Positions 1-6,130 of a stretch of 8,930 nt of DNA are shown one piece after another (the first letter of the stretch is position 1; each line of letters starts with the position of its first letter). The stretch spans positions 1 through 8,930 of the forward strand of contig JAUXDR010000023.1 of the NCBI GenBank assembly GCA_030618205.1. Direction: 5' to 3'. The position numbers and the translations under genes were made by a program. Below the pieces are notes generated by a model. The model had not been told where the DNA came from and searched no databases. It saw only the letters and a program-made list of their open reading frames with translations. Origin of the DNA: Deltaproteobacteria bacterium. Lineage in GTDB: Bacteria; Desulfobacterota; Dissulfuribacteria; Dissulfuribacterales; UBA3076.

Positions 1-247
1 GGTCTCTGATTGGGATCAGGACTTGCTGTCCTATCCGGTCCCAAAATCCCTTGCATTCAGATAGGGCCCGAAAGGCTCTCTGTCTCTGACGCTCTGAAAG
101 TTTAGCAGGCGGAAGGCCGTCAACATGGTCGGAAATGGGGCAGAATGTCCATTCTGAAAAGGGAAAAATTTCACCAAGCCATTTAATGACCTGACTACCC
201 AGCCGTTCCAGGTCCGCTGGAACCAGATGAAATATAGGATCAGTCAT
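1..247 (-). CDS. Unrecognised protein, N-terminal 82 residues only (runs off left edge)
   Basis: The frame begins at the ATG at 247 and stays open for 82 codons to the window edge. A TGA five codons upstream in frame rules out a longer N-terminus. The start is MTDPIFHLVPADLERLGSQV and the visible part ends in QVLIPIRD. There is no signal peptide or membrane segment. The segment is mixed amphipathic, with aromatic residues (WTFCPISDH) followed by a basic helix-like stretch (SERQRQRAFRALSE). The closing hydrophobic strand VLIPI followed by a charged residue resembles the first strands of GAF-type sensor domains, so the N-terminus of a signalling protein (for example GAF-GGDEF) is possible. That is a weak guess and I do not recognise the family. 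It lies 103 nt downstream of selA on the same strand and could be cotranscribed. The ribosome site is weak (GTGAG about 11 nt before ATG). It is not SelB, whose GTP-binding N-terminus would be obvious. Confidence 0.6.
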   Translation of the reverse strand, partial: MTDPIFHLVPADLERLGSQVIKWLGEIFPFSEWTFCPISDHVDGLPPAKLSERQRQRAFRALSECKGFWDRIGQQVLIPIRD

Positions 248-350
248 TAATAGTATTACTCACGGGACTTCTCTGAAATTCTACAACTCATTGAATTTAC
301 AGGGGTTGTTGAGGCTTGGATTTTTGCCAGTATACCAATGATCTATTCTC

Positions 351-1784
351 CTAGGGCGAAGCCCCTAAGTTCTTACTCAGCCTTGAATGGGCAAAAGCCA
401 CTGCCTGGGTGATAATCCTGTAGTCTTCTTCCTGAACCGTCCTGATGTCCATAAGCACCCGGTCTTCTTCAATCCTTACGATCACAGGTGGTTCGTTTTT
501 ACGGAGTTCAGACTCGATGCGCACAGCAGAAAATGCCTTGTTTCCCGGACTGAGAGCTACTGCCACGGACTTGAGCTGCTGCAGCGGCAAAGCACCACCT
601 CCAACACGGGAAATAGTCTCTACGGTGTTTATCGATATACCGGTGAGTTTCAAGGCCCTTAGTCGTCTTTGAAGTCGTCGGGCCCGGGATTTGAGCTTAT
701 CCCGGGAAAGACACAGCATGTTGAGTGTAGGAATGACCTTAACTGCCTGCTCCGGATCTTGATAGAGTCTCAGTACCCCTTCCAAGGCCACAAGGGTGAG
801 TTTGTCTATCCGGACCGCTCTGTTCATGGGGTTTTCCTTTATCCGGTCAACAAATTTCTTTTTCCCGATAATTATTCCTGCCTGTGATCCGCCCAGGAGT
901 TTATCACCACTGAAGCTAACCAGGTCTGCCCCGGCAGCCAGCGATTCCTGGACCATAGGCTCATGAATTATTCCATATCTTGAGAAATCTATAAAATTGC
1001 CGCTGCCCAGGTCTTCAAATACAGGGACGCCGTGTCTCGCACCGAGTTCGGCCAGCTCTGAGACGGATGCGGCCATTGTAAAGCCCACCATCTGGAAGTT
1101 GCTCTGATGTACTTTGAGAAGAAGTGCGGTCTGTTCCCCTATGGCAGACTCATAGTCCCTCAAGTGGGTACGGTTTGTGGTCCCGACTTCCCTCAGGATG
1201 GCCCCGCTTTTCGCCATTACATCAGGGATGCGGAAGGAACCGCCTATCTCTACGAGTTCACCCCTGGATACGATCACCTCTTTACCCTTAGCCAGGGTTT
1301 CCAGTGTGATAAGGACTGCGGCGGCATTATTGTTTACTACAAGGGCCGACTCCGCCCCGGTCAGATCACAGAGTAACTCTTCTACGTGACTGTATCTGCT
1401 TCCCCTAACCCCCTTTTCCAGGTTATACTCCAAATTTGAATATCGACCTGCTATATCCAGCATGGATTTAAAAATCTCTTTGGGAAGCAGAGAGCGTCCG
1501 AGATTTGTATGTATCACCACGCCCGTGGCGTTGACTACAGGCCTCAAGGAGGGCATGAGCAGTGATGCCAGGCGCATTTCGATTTGTTTTTTTATGATTT
1601 CATATTTTACTGATTCTGTGTCAGGTTCTTGTGAGGACAGAATATATAATCGCAGGCTGTCAAGGACATCTCTGCAGGCAGTTACCTTGACCCGCCGGGG
1701 GGCTTCATTGGATAATGTCTGTATCAGTTCGTCAACCTTTGGAAGCTTTTTTAAGAGTTCTTTCTGAGATTGAGAATAATCCAT
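351..1784 (-). CDS. selA: L-seryl-tRNA(Sec) selenium transferase (selenocysteine synthase)
   Basis: This PLP enzyme converts Ser-tRNA(Sec) to Sec-tRNA(Sec) using selenophosphate, in the cytosol. The chosen ATG at 1784 gives 477 residues, close to the usual 460-470. The N-terminal helix LLKKLPKVDEL matches the family start (LYSQLPAIDRL in E. coli). Next come RPVVNATGVVIHTNLGRS (about 81-99), the cofactor region NNNAAAV (about 151-157) and the PLP-lysine motif SGDKLLGGSQAG. Its lysine falls at residue 295, the number of the catalytic lysine in E. coli SelA, which supports this start. A TTG at 1814 in frame would add ten residues but reads far into rlmH and has less support. A purine-rich GAGAGA at 1791-1796 lies six bases before the ATG, inside the rlmH coding sequence. 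The gene implies that the host makes selenoproteins; selB and selC are not in the window. It is divergent from rlmH, with overlapping start codons. Confidence 0.97.
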   Translation of the reverse strand: MDYSQSQKELLKKLPKVDELIQTLSNEAPRRVKVTACRDVLDSLRLYILSSQEPDTESVKYEIIKKQIEMRLASLLMPSLRPVVNATGVVIHTNLGRSLLPKEIFKSMLDIAGRYSNLEYNLEKGVRGSRYSHVEELLCDLTGAESALVVNNNAAAVLITLETLAKGKEVIVSRGELVEIGGSFRIPDVMAKSGAILREVGTTNRTHLRDYESAIGEQTALLLKVHQSNFQMVGFTMAASVSELAELGARHGVPVFEDLGSGNFIDFSRYGIIHEPMVQESLAAGADLVSFSGDKLLGGSQAGIIIGKKKFVDRIKENPMNRAVRIDKLTLVALEGVLRLYQDPEQAVKVIPTLNMLCLSRDKLKSRARRLQRRLRALKLTGISINTVETISRVGGGALPLQQLKSVAVALSPGNKAFSAVRIESELRKNEPPVIVRIEEDRVLMDIRTVQEEDYRIITQAVAFAHSRLSKNLGASP

Positions 1785-2256
1785 GTTGCGTCTCTCTTTA
1801 ATCTGGGTGGACAAAACCCGAAATACCTGGCTCAGGACCGGTATCGAGCATTATATAGAAAAGATCGAGCACTACGTGCGTGTACAGGTCCTCCAGGTTC
1901 GGGGCGTACGCTTTGCCCGAAACATGAAATCTGACGAGGTCATGAAGCGCGAAGCCAAATCCATTGTAAAGGCCCTGCCAAAGGGGACTTTTACAATTGC
2001 CTTGGACGTAAAGGGCAAAATGTTGGATTCCCCCGGACTTGCCAGGATGCTCACAGACCTGGAGGCAAGAGGGGTTAGAGACCTAGCCATGGTGATAGGT
2101 GGGGCCTCGGGGCTTGCACCGGAAATAATCAAGAGAGCAGACAAGAGGTTATCCCTTTCACCAATGACCTTTACACACGACATGGCAAGACTCATCCTGG
2201 TAGAGCAGATCTATAGGGCCTGCACTATCAAGGCCGGCGAGCCCTATCATCATTGA
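1783..2256 (+). CDS. rlmH: 23S rRNA (pseudouridine1915-N3)-methyltransferase
   Basis: This is a small SPOUT-class (trefoil-knot) methyltransferase that methylates pseudouridine 1915 in helix 69 of 23S rRNA on the assembled 70S ribosome, using S-adenosylmethionine. Its 157 residues compare with about 155 in E. coli. The N-terminus LSLIWVDKTRN fits the family pattern LxLIxVGKTKN, with Asp where Gly is usual. The SAM-binding loop VIGGASGLAPEI is at about 104-115. The knot region SLSPMTFTHDMARLILVEQIYRA (about 124-146, written here only for recognition of its conserved His132 and Arg136) and the closing PYHH follow, as in the family. The ATG at 1783 is preceded by TGAGAA at 1771-1776, six bases away. 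A TTG at 1786 would give MRLSLIWVDKT and cannot be excluded. It is the only plus-strand gene, divergent from selA and convergent with the nfu-like gene. Confidence 0.96.
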   Translation: MLRLSLIWVDKTRNTWLRTGIEHYIEKIEHYVRVQVLQVRGVRFARNMKSDEVMKREAKSIVKALPKGTFTIALDVKGKMLDSPGLARMLTDLEARGVRDLAMVIGGASGLAPEIIKRADKRLSLSPMTFTHDMARLILVEQIYRACTIKAGEPYHH

Positions 2257-2304
2257 AAGATGAACGTCGAACATTTTTTTCTTGAACCCTGAACCTCTGA
2301 ACCC
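2254..2304. repeat. Degenerate GAAC repeats of 7-8 bp period in a convergent gap
   Basis: GAAC occurs at 2262, 2269, 2284, 2291 and 2299, with spacings of 7, 15, 7 and 8 bases, that is, a period of about 7.5 with one unit replaced by a T-run (2274-2280). The array begins at the rlmH stop codon (TGAAAGA) and fills most of the 63-base gap between the rlmH stop and the nfu-like stop. Similar GAAC/GTTC-rich spacers occur between genes in many Desulfobacterota, as I recall. No stem precedes the T-run, so I do not call a terminator. Confidence 0.6.
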
Positions 2305-2319
2305 GTGTCTAGAATTCAT

Positions 2320-2547
2320 TCATGCCTCCACTACAGAGGTTACCTCGGGGATTTCACTCTGAAGAAATCTCTCAATTCCTGACTTAAGTGTTATCTGGCT
2401 CATGGGGCAGCCTTTGCAGGCGCCGGTTAGGGTGACCTTGACTATCCCGCTATTTTCATCTACTTCTACCAATTCCACATCCCCGCCGTCCTGTTGCAGC
2501 ATAGGACGTACCTTGTCCAGTGATTCTTGTACTCTGTCTTTCATCAT
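2320..2547 (-). CDS. NifU-like (Nfu C-terminal domain) iron-sulfur scaffold protein
   Basis: This 75-residue protein consists of a single NifU C-terminal domain, which binds a transient Fe-S cluster between two subunits and passes it to target proteins in the cytosol. It shows the family N-terminal motif [16 protein letters not shown] (about 14-29), then [18 protein letters not shown] with the cluster-ligand CxxC at Cys44 and Cys47. It lacks the A-type domain of E. coli NfuA and the N-terminal IscU domain of full NifU, so it is the short stand-alone form. A longer in-frame N-terminus up to 2628 exists but would overlap pyrE and match nothing in the family. ATG 2547 (MMKDRVQ) is chosen because AGGA at 2559-2562 lies 11 bases upstream, just after the pyrE stop codon; the adjacent ATG at 2544 is the alternative. 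It is the last gene of the purB-pyrE cluster. Confidence 0.93.
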   Translation of the reverse strand: MMKDRVQESLDKVRPMLQQDGGDVELVEVDENSGIVKVTLTGACKGCPMSQITLKSGIERFLQSEIPEVTSVVEA

Positions 2548-2563
2548 TTTAAAAATTTTCCTT

Positions 2564-3133
2564 TTATTTTTCAACCAATGCCAGAATATCTCCACGCGTA
2601 AACAGCGATGAAAGTTCGTAACCGGCATTGCTCAAGGCCTTTTCTCCACCTTCCTCCCGATCAACAACAGTAAGTACCTGGGCCACTTTGTAACCTTCCT
2701 CCTCTGTCCTCTCAATTGCCTTGATAAGGGTTCCACCAGTGGTAACCACGTCTTCGACCAGTGCCACTTTGCTCCCAAGGGGAATGTTGGATTTTCCTTC
2801 TATCCAGGACCCGGTACCATGTCCTTTTGCTTCTTTTCGGATAATAAAGGCGGGTATGGGTCTTCCTTCAATAAAACTTACTACAGAGACTGCTGTAACC
2901 AGAGGATCAGCCCCCAGGGTCATTCCGCCGACCCCTGAAATACTTATGCCGGGCTGCAAAATGCGATTGTACAACAGTTTGCCGCAGAGATAGGCCCCCT
3001 CTGCAGAAAGCGTGGTCTGCTTGCAGTCTATGTAGAAGTCGCTCTCTTTCCCGGAGGTCAACCTGAAGGTCCCCTCTCTGTATGAGAGCTCAAATATCAT
3101 CTGTCTGAGTCTTTCCCAGTCTTTTTGAATCAT
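2564..3133 (-). CDS. pyrE: Orotate phosphoribosyltransferase
   Basis: This enzyme catalyses orotate + PRPP to orotidine 5'-monophosphate + pyrophosphate, the fifth step of UMP synthesis, in the cytosol as a dimer. It has 189 residues, a normal length for the short bacterial form. Visible motifs are the N-terminal hood segment [18 protein letters not shown] (about 21-38), the mobile catalytic loop [17 protein letters not shown] (about 97-113) and the PRPP-binding motif [13 protein letters not shown] (about 124-136), which has the acidic pair followed by TTGGT. The start ATG shares four bases with the purB stop (ATGA, 3130-3133), and the ribosome site upstream is poor (a G-run about nine bases away). 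Translation is therefore probably coupled to purB. The stop TAA at 2564-2566 directly precedes the ribosome site of the nfu-like gene. OMP decarboxylase (pyrF) is not in the window. Confidence 0.97.
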   Translation of the reverse strand: MIQKDWERLRQMIFELSYREGTFRLTSGKESDFYIDCKQTTLSAEGAYLCGKLLYNRILQPGISISGVGGMTLGADPLVTAVSVVSFIEGRPIPAFIIRKEAKGHGTGSWIEGKSNIPLGSKVALVEDVVTTGGTLIKAIERTEEEGYKVAQVLTVVDREEGGEKALSNAGYELSSLFTRGDILALVEK

Positions 3134-4431
3134 TGATCAGCCCCAAAGACCCGCTCAAATATGGTTTTCACATGTTTAAGATGGTAATTCATGTCGAATA
3201 TGGCCTCGATTTCTTCCGGAGCCAGATATTTGGCCAGGTCTTGATCTGCCAGGAGTCTTTCCTTGAAAGTGCCGTTTCCTTCCCATACCTCCATGGCCTG
3301 TTTCTGGACAATTCTATAGGATTCTTCCCTGCTGACACCTTTCTGTGTAAGTATGAGCAATACCTGTTGTGAAAAGATAAGTCCCTTGAGCATATTCAGA
3401 TTATGCTCCATTCGATCAGGATATACTATCAAGTGATCCAGTATTCTAGTAAGACGGCTCAGTATGAAATCTGTCCCGATAAAGGCATCAGGGCCGGTAA
3501 CACGTTCAACTGATGAGTGGCTTATGTCCCGCTCGTGCCACAGTGTCACGTTCTCAAGGGCCGGAATCGCATAGGAGCGTATCAGCCGTGCAAGGCCACA
3601 CAGATTTTCCGACAAGATCGGGTTTCTCTTATGCGGCATGGCCGAAGAGCCCTTTTGCCCCAGCCTGAAGTACTCCTCTGCCTCCAGCACTTCTGTTCGC
3701 TGAAGATGGCGTACCTCGGTTGCTATCTTTTCAATAGAGCTTGCCAGCACTGCCAGGGCACAGAATACCTCTGCGTATCTGTCTCGCTGTATGATCTGGT
3801 TGGAAGCAGGAGCAGGCTTAAGACCTAGGTGTTCGCACACATAGGATTCCACCCTGGGATCAGCGTGGGCAAACGTCCCGACAGCCCCTGATATCTTACC
3901 ATAGGAGATTGTCTCCTTTGCATTCTCAAGACGCCTTCGGTTCCTCCGCATCTCATCGTACCAGATAGCAAGCTTCAGACCAAAGGTGATAGGCTCGGCG
4001 TGGATACCATGAGACCTTCCTACCATCACGGTGTCTCTGTGTTCAAAGGCACGTTTTTTTATGACATCCATCAGGCCATCCACGTCATCAATGATGATTT
4101 CCATGGCCTGCTTAAATATTACGCCATTGGCTGTGTCCAGCATGTCAGATGACGTAAGACCCCAGTGCAGGTATCGGGCAGATGGCCCTATATACTCTGC
4201 CACGTTGGTAAGAAAAGCAATTACATCGTGACGGGTCTTTTCCTCTATTTCGGCTATTCGTTCCGGATCAAAAGCAGCCTTGGTCCTTATGTCCTCTGCA
4301 GCCTTCTTTGGTACTGCTCCGAGTTCAGCCCAGGCCTCTGCCGCAAGAATTTCCACTTCAAGCCAAGTCTTGTATTTATTCTCCAGGGTCCATATGGCTG
4401 CCATCCCCGGGCGGCTGTATCTATCTATCAT
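3130..4431 (-). CDS. purB: Adenylosuccinate lyase
   Basis: PurB catalyses two fumarate-releasing steps of purine synthesis: SAICAR to AICAR, and adenylosuccinate to AMP. It is a cytosolic homotetramer of the fumarase/aspartase superfamily. Its 433 residues match the short Bacillus/Thermotoga type rather than the 456-residue E. coli type. Conserved parts are the N-terminal substrate loop DRYSRPGM (3-10), His68 in KTRHDVIAF, TSSDMLDT (93-100), VGRSHGIHAEP with His141, and the superfamily signature GSSAMPHKRNP (261-271) carrying the catalytic serine loop. His68 and His141 have the same numbers as the catalytic histidines of B. subtilis PurB, which supports the start. AGGA at 4442-4445 lies ten bases before the ATG. 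It is the first gene of the purB-pyrE-nfu-like cluster, after a 340-base gap that must hold its promoter if it has its own. Confidence 0.97.
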   Translation of the reverse strand: MIDRYSRPGMAAIWTLENKYKTWLEVEILAAEAWAELGAVPKKAAEDIRTKAAFDPERIAEIEEKTRHDVIAFLTNVAEYIGPSARYLHWGLTSSDMLDTANGVIFKQAMEIIIDDVDGLMDVIKKRAFEHRDTVMVGRSHGIHAEPITFGLKLAIWYDEMRRNRRRLENAKETISYGKISGAVGTFAHADPRVESYVCEHLGLKPAPASNQIIQRDRYAEVFCALAVLASSIEKIATEVRHLQRTEVLEAEEYFRLGQKGSSAMPHKRNPILSENLCGLARLIRSYAIPALENVTLWHERDISHSSVERVTGPDAFIGTDFILSRLTRILDHLIVYPDRMEHNLNMLKGLIFSQQVLLILTQKGVSREESYRIVQKQAMEVWEGNGTFKERLLADQDLAKYLAPEEIEAIFDMNYHLKHVKTIFERVFGADQ

Positions 4432-4453
4432 GAAAAATGGTTCCTATAATTCC

Positions 4454-4501
4454 GGTTCCCATGCCCCTGCCAGGGAACCCTGTGCTTCGAGACTCCGCCT
4501 C
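4454..4501. repeat. REP-like element: two imperfect palindromes
   Basis: The first palindrome (4454-4479) has arms GGTTCCC and GGGAACC, perfect over seven bases, then two mismatches and two more pairs around a small loop. Nine bases on, a second one (4489-4501, minus strand GAGGCGGAGTCTC) has a five-base stem with one G-T pair and a three-base loop. Paired hairpins of GGTTCCC...GGGAACC and GAGGCGGAGCCTC types are scattered between genes in many proteobacterial genomes and are thought to be moved by RAYT (TnpA_REP) transposases. That family assignment is from memory. No RAYT gene is in the window. It lies just upstream of the purB ribosome site, so it would be transcribed as purB leader. Confidence 0.55.
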
Positions 4502-4625
4502 TATGCCAATGCAGAGTTCTCTACACACTCCTTGGTAGTCGGCAGACGCTTAGCAGGAGTTTGTCCACCAACAATCTGTATATTCAACTTGTCTTTTAGA
4601 CCAGATAAAGGAACGAAGCGCAATA

Positions 4626-4658
4626 GTTACAATTTATAGTAACCGCGCTGAAAGCGCG
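4626..4658. repeat. Two directly adjoining inverted repeats
   Basis: Stem one pairs GTTAC (4626-4630) with GTAAC (4639-4643) around an AT-only loop of eight bases. Stem two starts on the next base: CGCGCT (4644-4649) pairs perfectly with AGCGCG (4653-4658) around a GAA loop. Neither strand has a T-run after the stems, so this is not an ordinary intrinsic terminator. The GC hairpin is strong enough to form in RNA and may stabilise a 3' end of the manB transcript or be part of a dispersed element together with the repeats beside it. Confidence 0.55.
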
Positions 4659-4665
4659 CACCACA

Positions 4666-4699
4666 ACTTTAGGCACTTTAGCTCACTTTAGGCACTTTA
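4666..4699. repeat. Direct repeat of 15 bp, made of four phased ACTTTA units
   Basis: ACTTTAGGCACTTTA occurs twice without mismatch, at 4666-4680 and 4685-4699, separated by GCTC. Inside it the hexamer ACTTTA starts at 4666, 4675, 4685 and 4694, that is every 9-10 bases, so all four face the same side of the helix. Such phasing fits an operator or iteron-like protein site, but the same sequence could be a dispersed intergenic repeat without a binding protein. It begins eight bases after the GC-rich hairpin at 4644-4658. Confidence 0.75.
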
Positions 4700-4771
4700 A
4701 ACTCAATTAACTTGAAAATATTCTGCCATAAAATGCACGAAATTCACAACTAAGGTACTAATAGGACTTCG

Positions 4772-6130
4772 CTATCCACTGGTCTCGATCAGCGCCAGTA
4801 ACTCTGTTGTTTTCTCCTGCATCAAATCGACATCCCCTCTGGATTCTACGTTCAGGCGCAACACCGGCTCGGTATTGGAACAGCGCAGATTGAAACGCCA
4901 ACCATCCAGCTCCATGCTTATACCGTCGGTTTCATCTATGCTATGGGCCTGAGGTCCATAGACCTTTTGTGCGCGGGCAATAGCAGTTAAAGGATCATCC
5001 AGTCGCCGGTTGATCTCTCCACTGGCTGGATACAGGGCGATACGTTCATCGAGCATGGCTGACAGTGGCTGTTCCTTCTGACTCATCAGTCCTGCAATTA
5101 ATAGCCATGGGATCATACCACTGTCACAGTAAGCAAAATCCCGAAAGTAATGATGAGCGCTCATCTCGCCACCGTAAACCGCGTCTTCAGACCTCATACG
5201 CTCCTTCATAAAGGCGTGCCCTGTCTTGTTCTGAATGGGTATGCCGCCTGCACTGGTCACGACATCAATAGTATTCCAGGTCAACCGTGGATCGTGGATG
5301 ATCTTTTCTCCTGGTTTTTTTGCCAGAAATGCTTCGGCCAGCAGACCTACAATGTAATAACCCTCGATAAAACGGCCTTTTTCGTCAAAAAAGAAGCAAC
5401 GATCAAAATCTCCATCCCAGGCAATACCCAAATCAGCCCCTGAAGAGAGAACTGCCTTGCTGGTAACTGAACGGTTATCCGGCAACAGTGGGTTTGGAAT
5501 TCCGTTGGGAAAGGTCCCGTCAGGCTGGTGCTGGACCTTAATGAACTCAAAGGGCAGATGGGGCTCCAGGGCATCCATCACCGGACCTGCGCAACCGTTA
5601 CCGGAATTGACTACGATCTTGAGTGGTTTGAGTTTTGGTATGTCCACATAGTGCAACAGATGCCTGATATAGTCGGGCCGGTTGACCAATGCCCTGCGCC
5701 GCCCGGATTTTTCCGCCGGGGAAAATAAACCTTGTCCCGCCAGCCGGCGGATTTCATGAAGACCGGTGTCACCGCTTATAGGACGTGCTCCTTCCCGCAC
5801 CAGCTTCATGCCGTTAAAATCCCTGGGGTTGTGACTTGCGGTTACCATAATTCCGCCATCCAGGTGATGGTGAAAGGTGGCAAAGTATATTTCCTCTGTG
5901 CCACACAGACCGACATCGAACACGTTCGCGCCGCTTTCCATCAGGCCATGACTGAGGGCATCACAAAGAGACTCGCTGGAGAGTCGAACGTCACGTCCCA
6001 CCACTACCTGTTTAGGCTTGAGAAATTCAGCATAGCTCCTGCCAATCCGAAAGGCGATGTCCTCATTCAATTGATCAGGAATGCGGCCACGTATATCATA
6101 GGCCATGAAACAAACAAGATCAGCGCCCAT
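4772..6130 (-). CDS. manB: Phosphomannomutase (CpsG/ManB type)
   Basis: This enzyme interconverts mannose-6-phosphate and mannose-1-phosphate through a phosphoserine and supplies the substrate of ManC for GDP-mannose. With the ATG at 6130 it has 452 residues (E. coli CpsG has 456), and similarity to CpsG is evident along the whole length: CFMAYDIRG at the start, [12 protein letters not shown], the phosphoserine loop TASHNP (Ser99), [18 protein letters not shown], the metal loop DGDFDRCF (Asp239, 241, 243), the sugar-binding [10 protein letters not shown], and the C-terminal phosphate-binding [10 protein letters not shown]. The start is ambiguous: an in-frame ATG at 6136 adds two residues. AGAGG at 6137-6141 abuts the first ATG but stands six bases before the second, while AAGG (6144-6147) suits the first. 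The gene overlaps manC by 11 bases. GlmM or a dual phosphoglucomutase/phosphomannomutase (AlgC) is less likely given the CpsG-like sequence. Confidence 0.95.
   Translation of the reverse strand: MGADLVCFMAYDIRGRIPDQLNEDIAFRIGRSYAEFLKPKQVVVGRDVRLSSESLCDALSHGLMESGANVFDVGLCGTEEIYFATFHHHLDGGIMVTASHNPRDFNGMKLVREGARPISGDTGLHEIRRLAGQGLFSPAEKSGRRRALVNRPDYIRHLLHYVDIPKLKPLKIVVNSGNGCAGPVMDALEPHLPFEFIKVQHQPDGTFPNGIPNPLLPDNRSVTSKAVLSSGADLGIAWDGDFDRCFFFDEKGRFIEGYYIVGLLAEAFLAKKPGEKIIHDPRLTWNTIDVVTSAGGIPIQNKTGHAFMKERMRSEDAVYGGEMSAHHYFRDFAYCDSGMIPWLLIAGLMSQKEQPLSAMLDERIALYPASGEINRRLDDPLTAIARAQKVYGPQAHSIDETDGISMELDGWRFNLRCSNTEPVLRLNVESRGDVDLMQEKTTELLALIETSG

Larger units (their letters stand above)
4432..4771. 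other. Structured intergenic region between manB and purB
   Basis: This 340-base stretch has no convincing gene. Reading away from purB, it holds the purB ribosome site (AGGA, 4442-4445), a double palindrome of REP type (4454-4501), an unstructured part (about 4502-4625), two adjoining inverted repeats (4626-4658), a set of four ACTTTA repeats (4666-4699) and an AT-rich tail up to the manB stop. On the minus strand a -10-like TATAAA (4633-4638) sits in the loop of the first inverted repeat, but no good -35 is spaced before it, so I do not call a purB promoter. No stem followed by a T-run, as expected of a manB terminator, is visible. The reading frames crossing it are shadows of purB or have no start and ribosome site. 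Confidence 0.7.

Noticed and set aside
248..350. Gap between selA and the left-edge gene, checked for a tRNA (selC), terminator or promoter
   Set aside because: I could find no cloverleaf, stem with T-run or convincing promoter; it seems a plain short spacer.
1785..1814. selA start at TTG 1814
   Set aside because: The ten added residues lie inside rlmH, there is no family match for them, and starting at ATG 1784 puts the PLP lysine at residue 295 as in E. coli SelA.
2273..2281. T-run after rlmH as an intrinsic terminator
   Set aside because: The bases before it (GAACGTCGAAC) do not form a stable stem, so only the T-run is present.
2306..2318. Adjacent TCTAGA and GAATTC sites suggesting a cloning junction
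   Set aside because: Two six-base sites near each other can occur by chance, and the flanking sequence is natural genome with no vector similarity.
2548..2628. N-terminal extension of the nfu-like frame to 2628
   Set aside because: It would overlap the pyrE 3' end, the extra residues match nothing in Nfu proteins, and a ribosome site stands before the ATG at 2547.
4511..4627. Minus-strand open frame of 39 codons (TTG start, ...VGGQTPAKRLPTTKECVENSALA) in the manB-purB gap
   Set aside because: There is no ATG, no ribosome site, a stop just upstream and no recognised family; it overlaps repeat-rich non-coding sequence. It may be part of a dispersed repeat rather than a gene.
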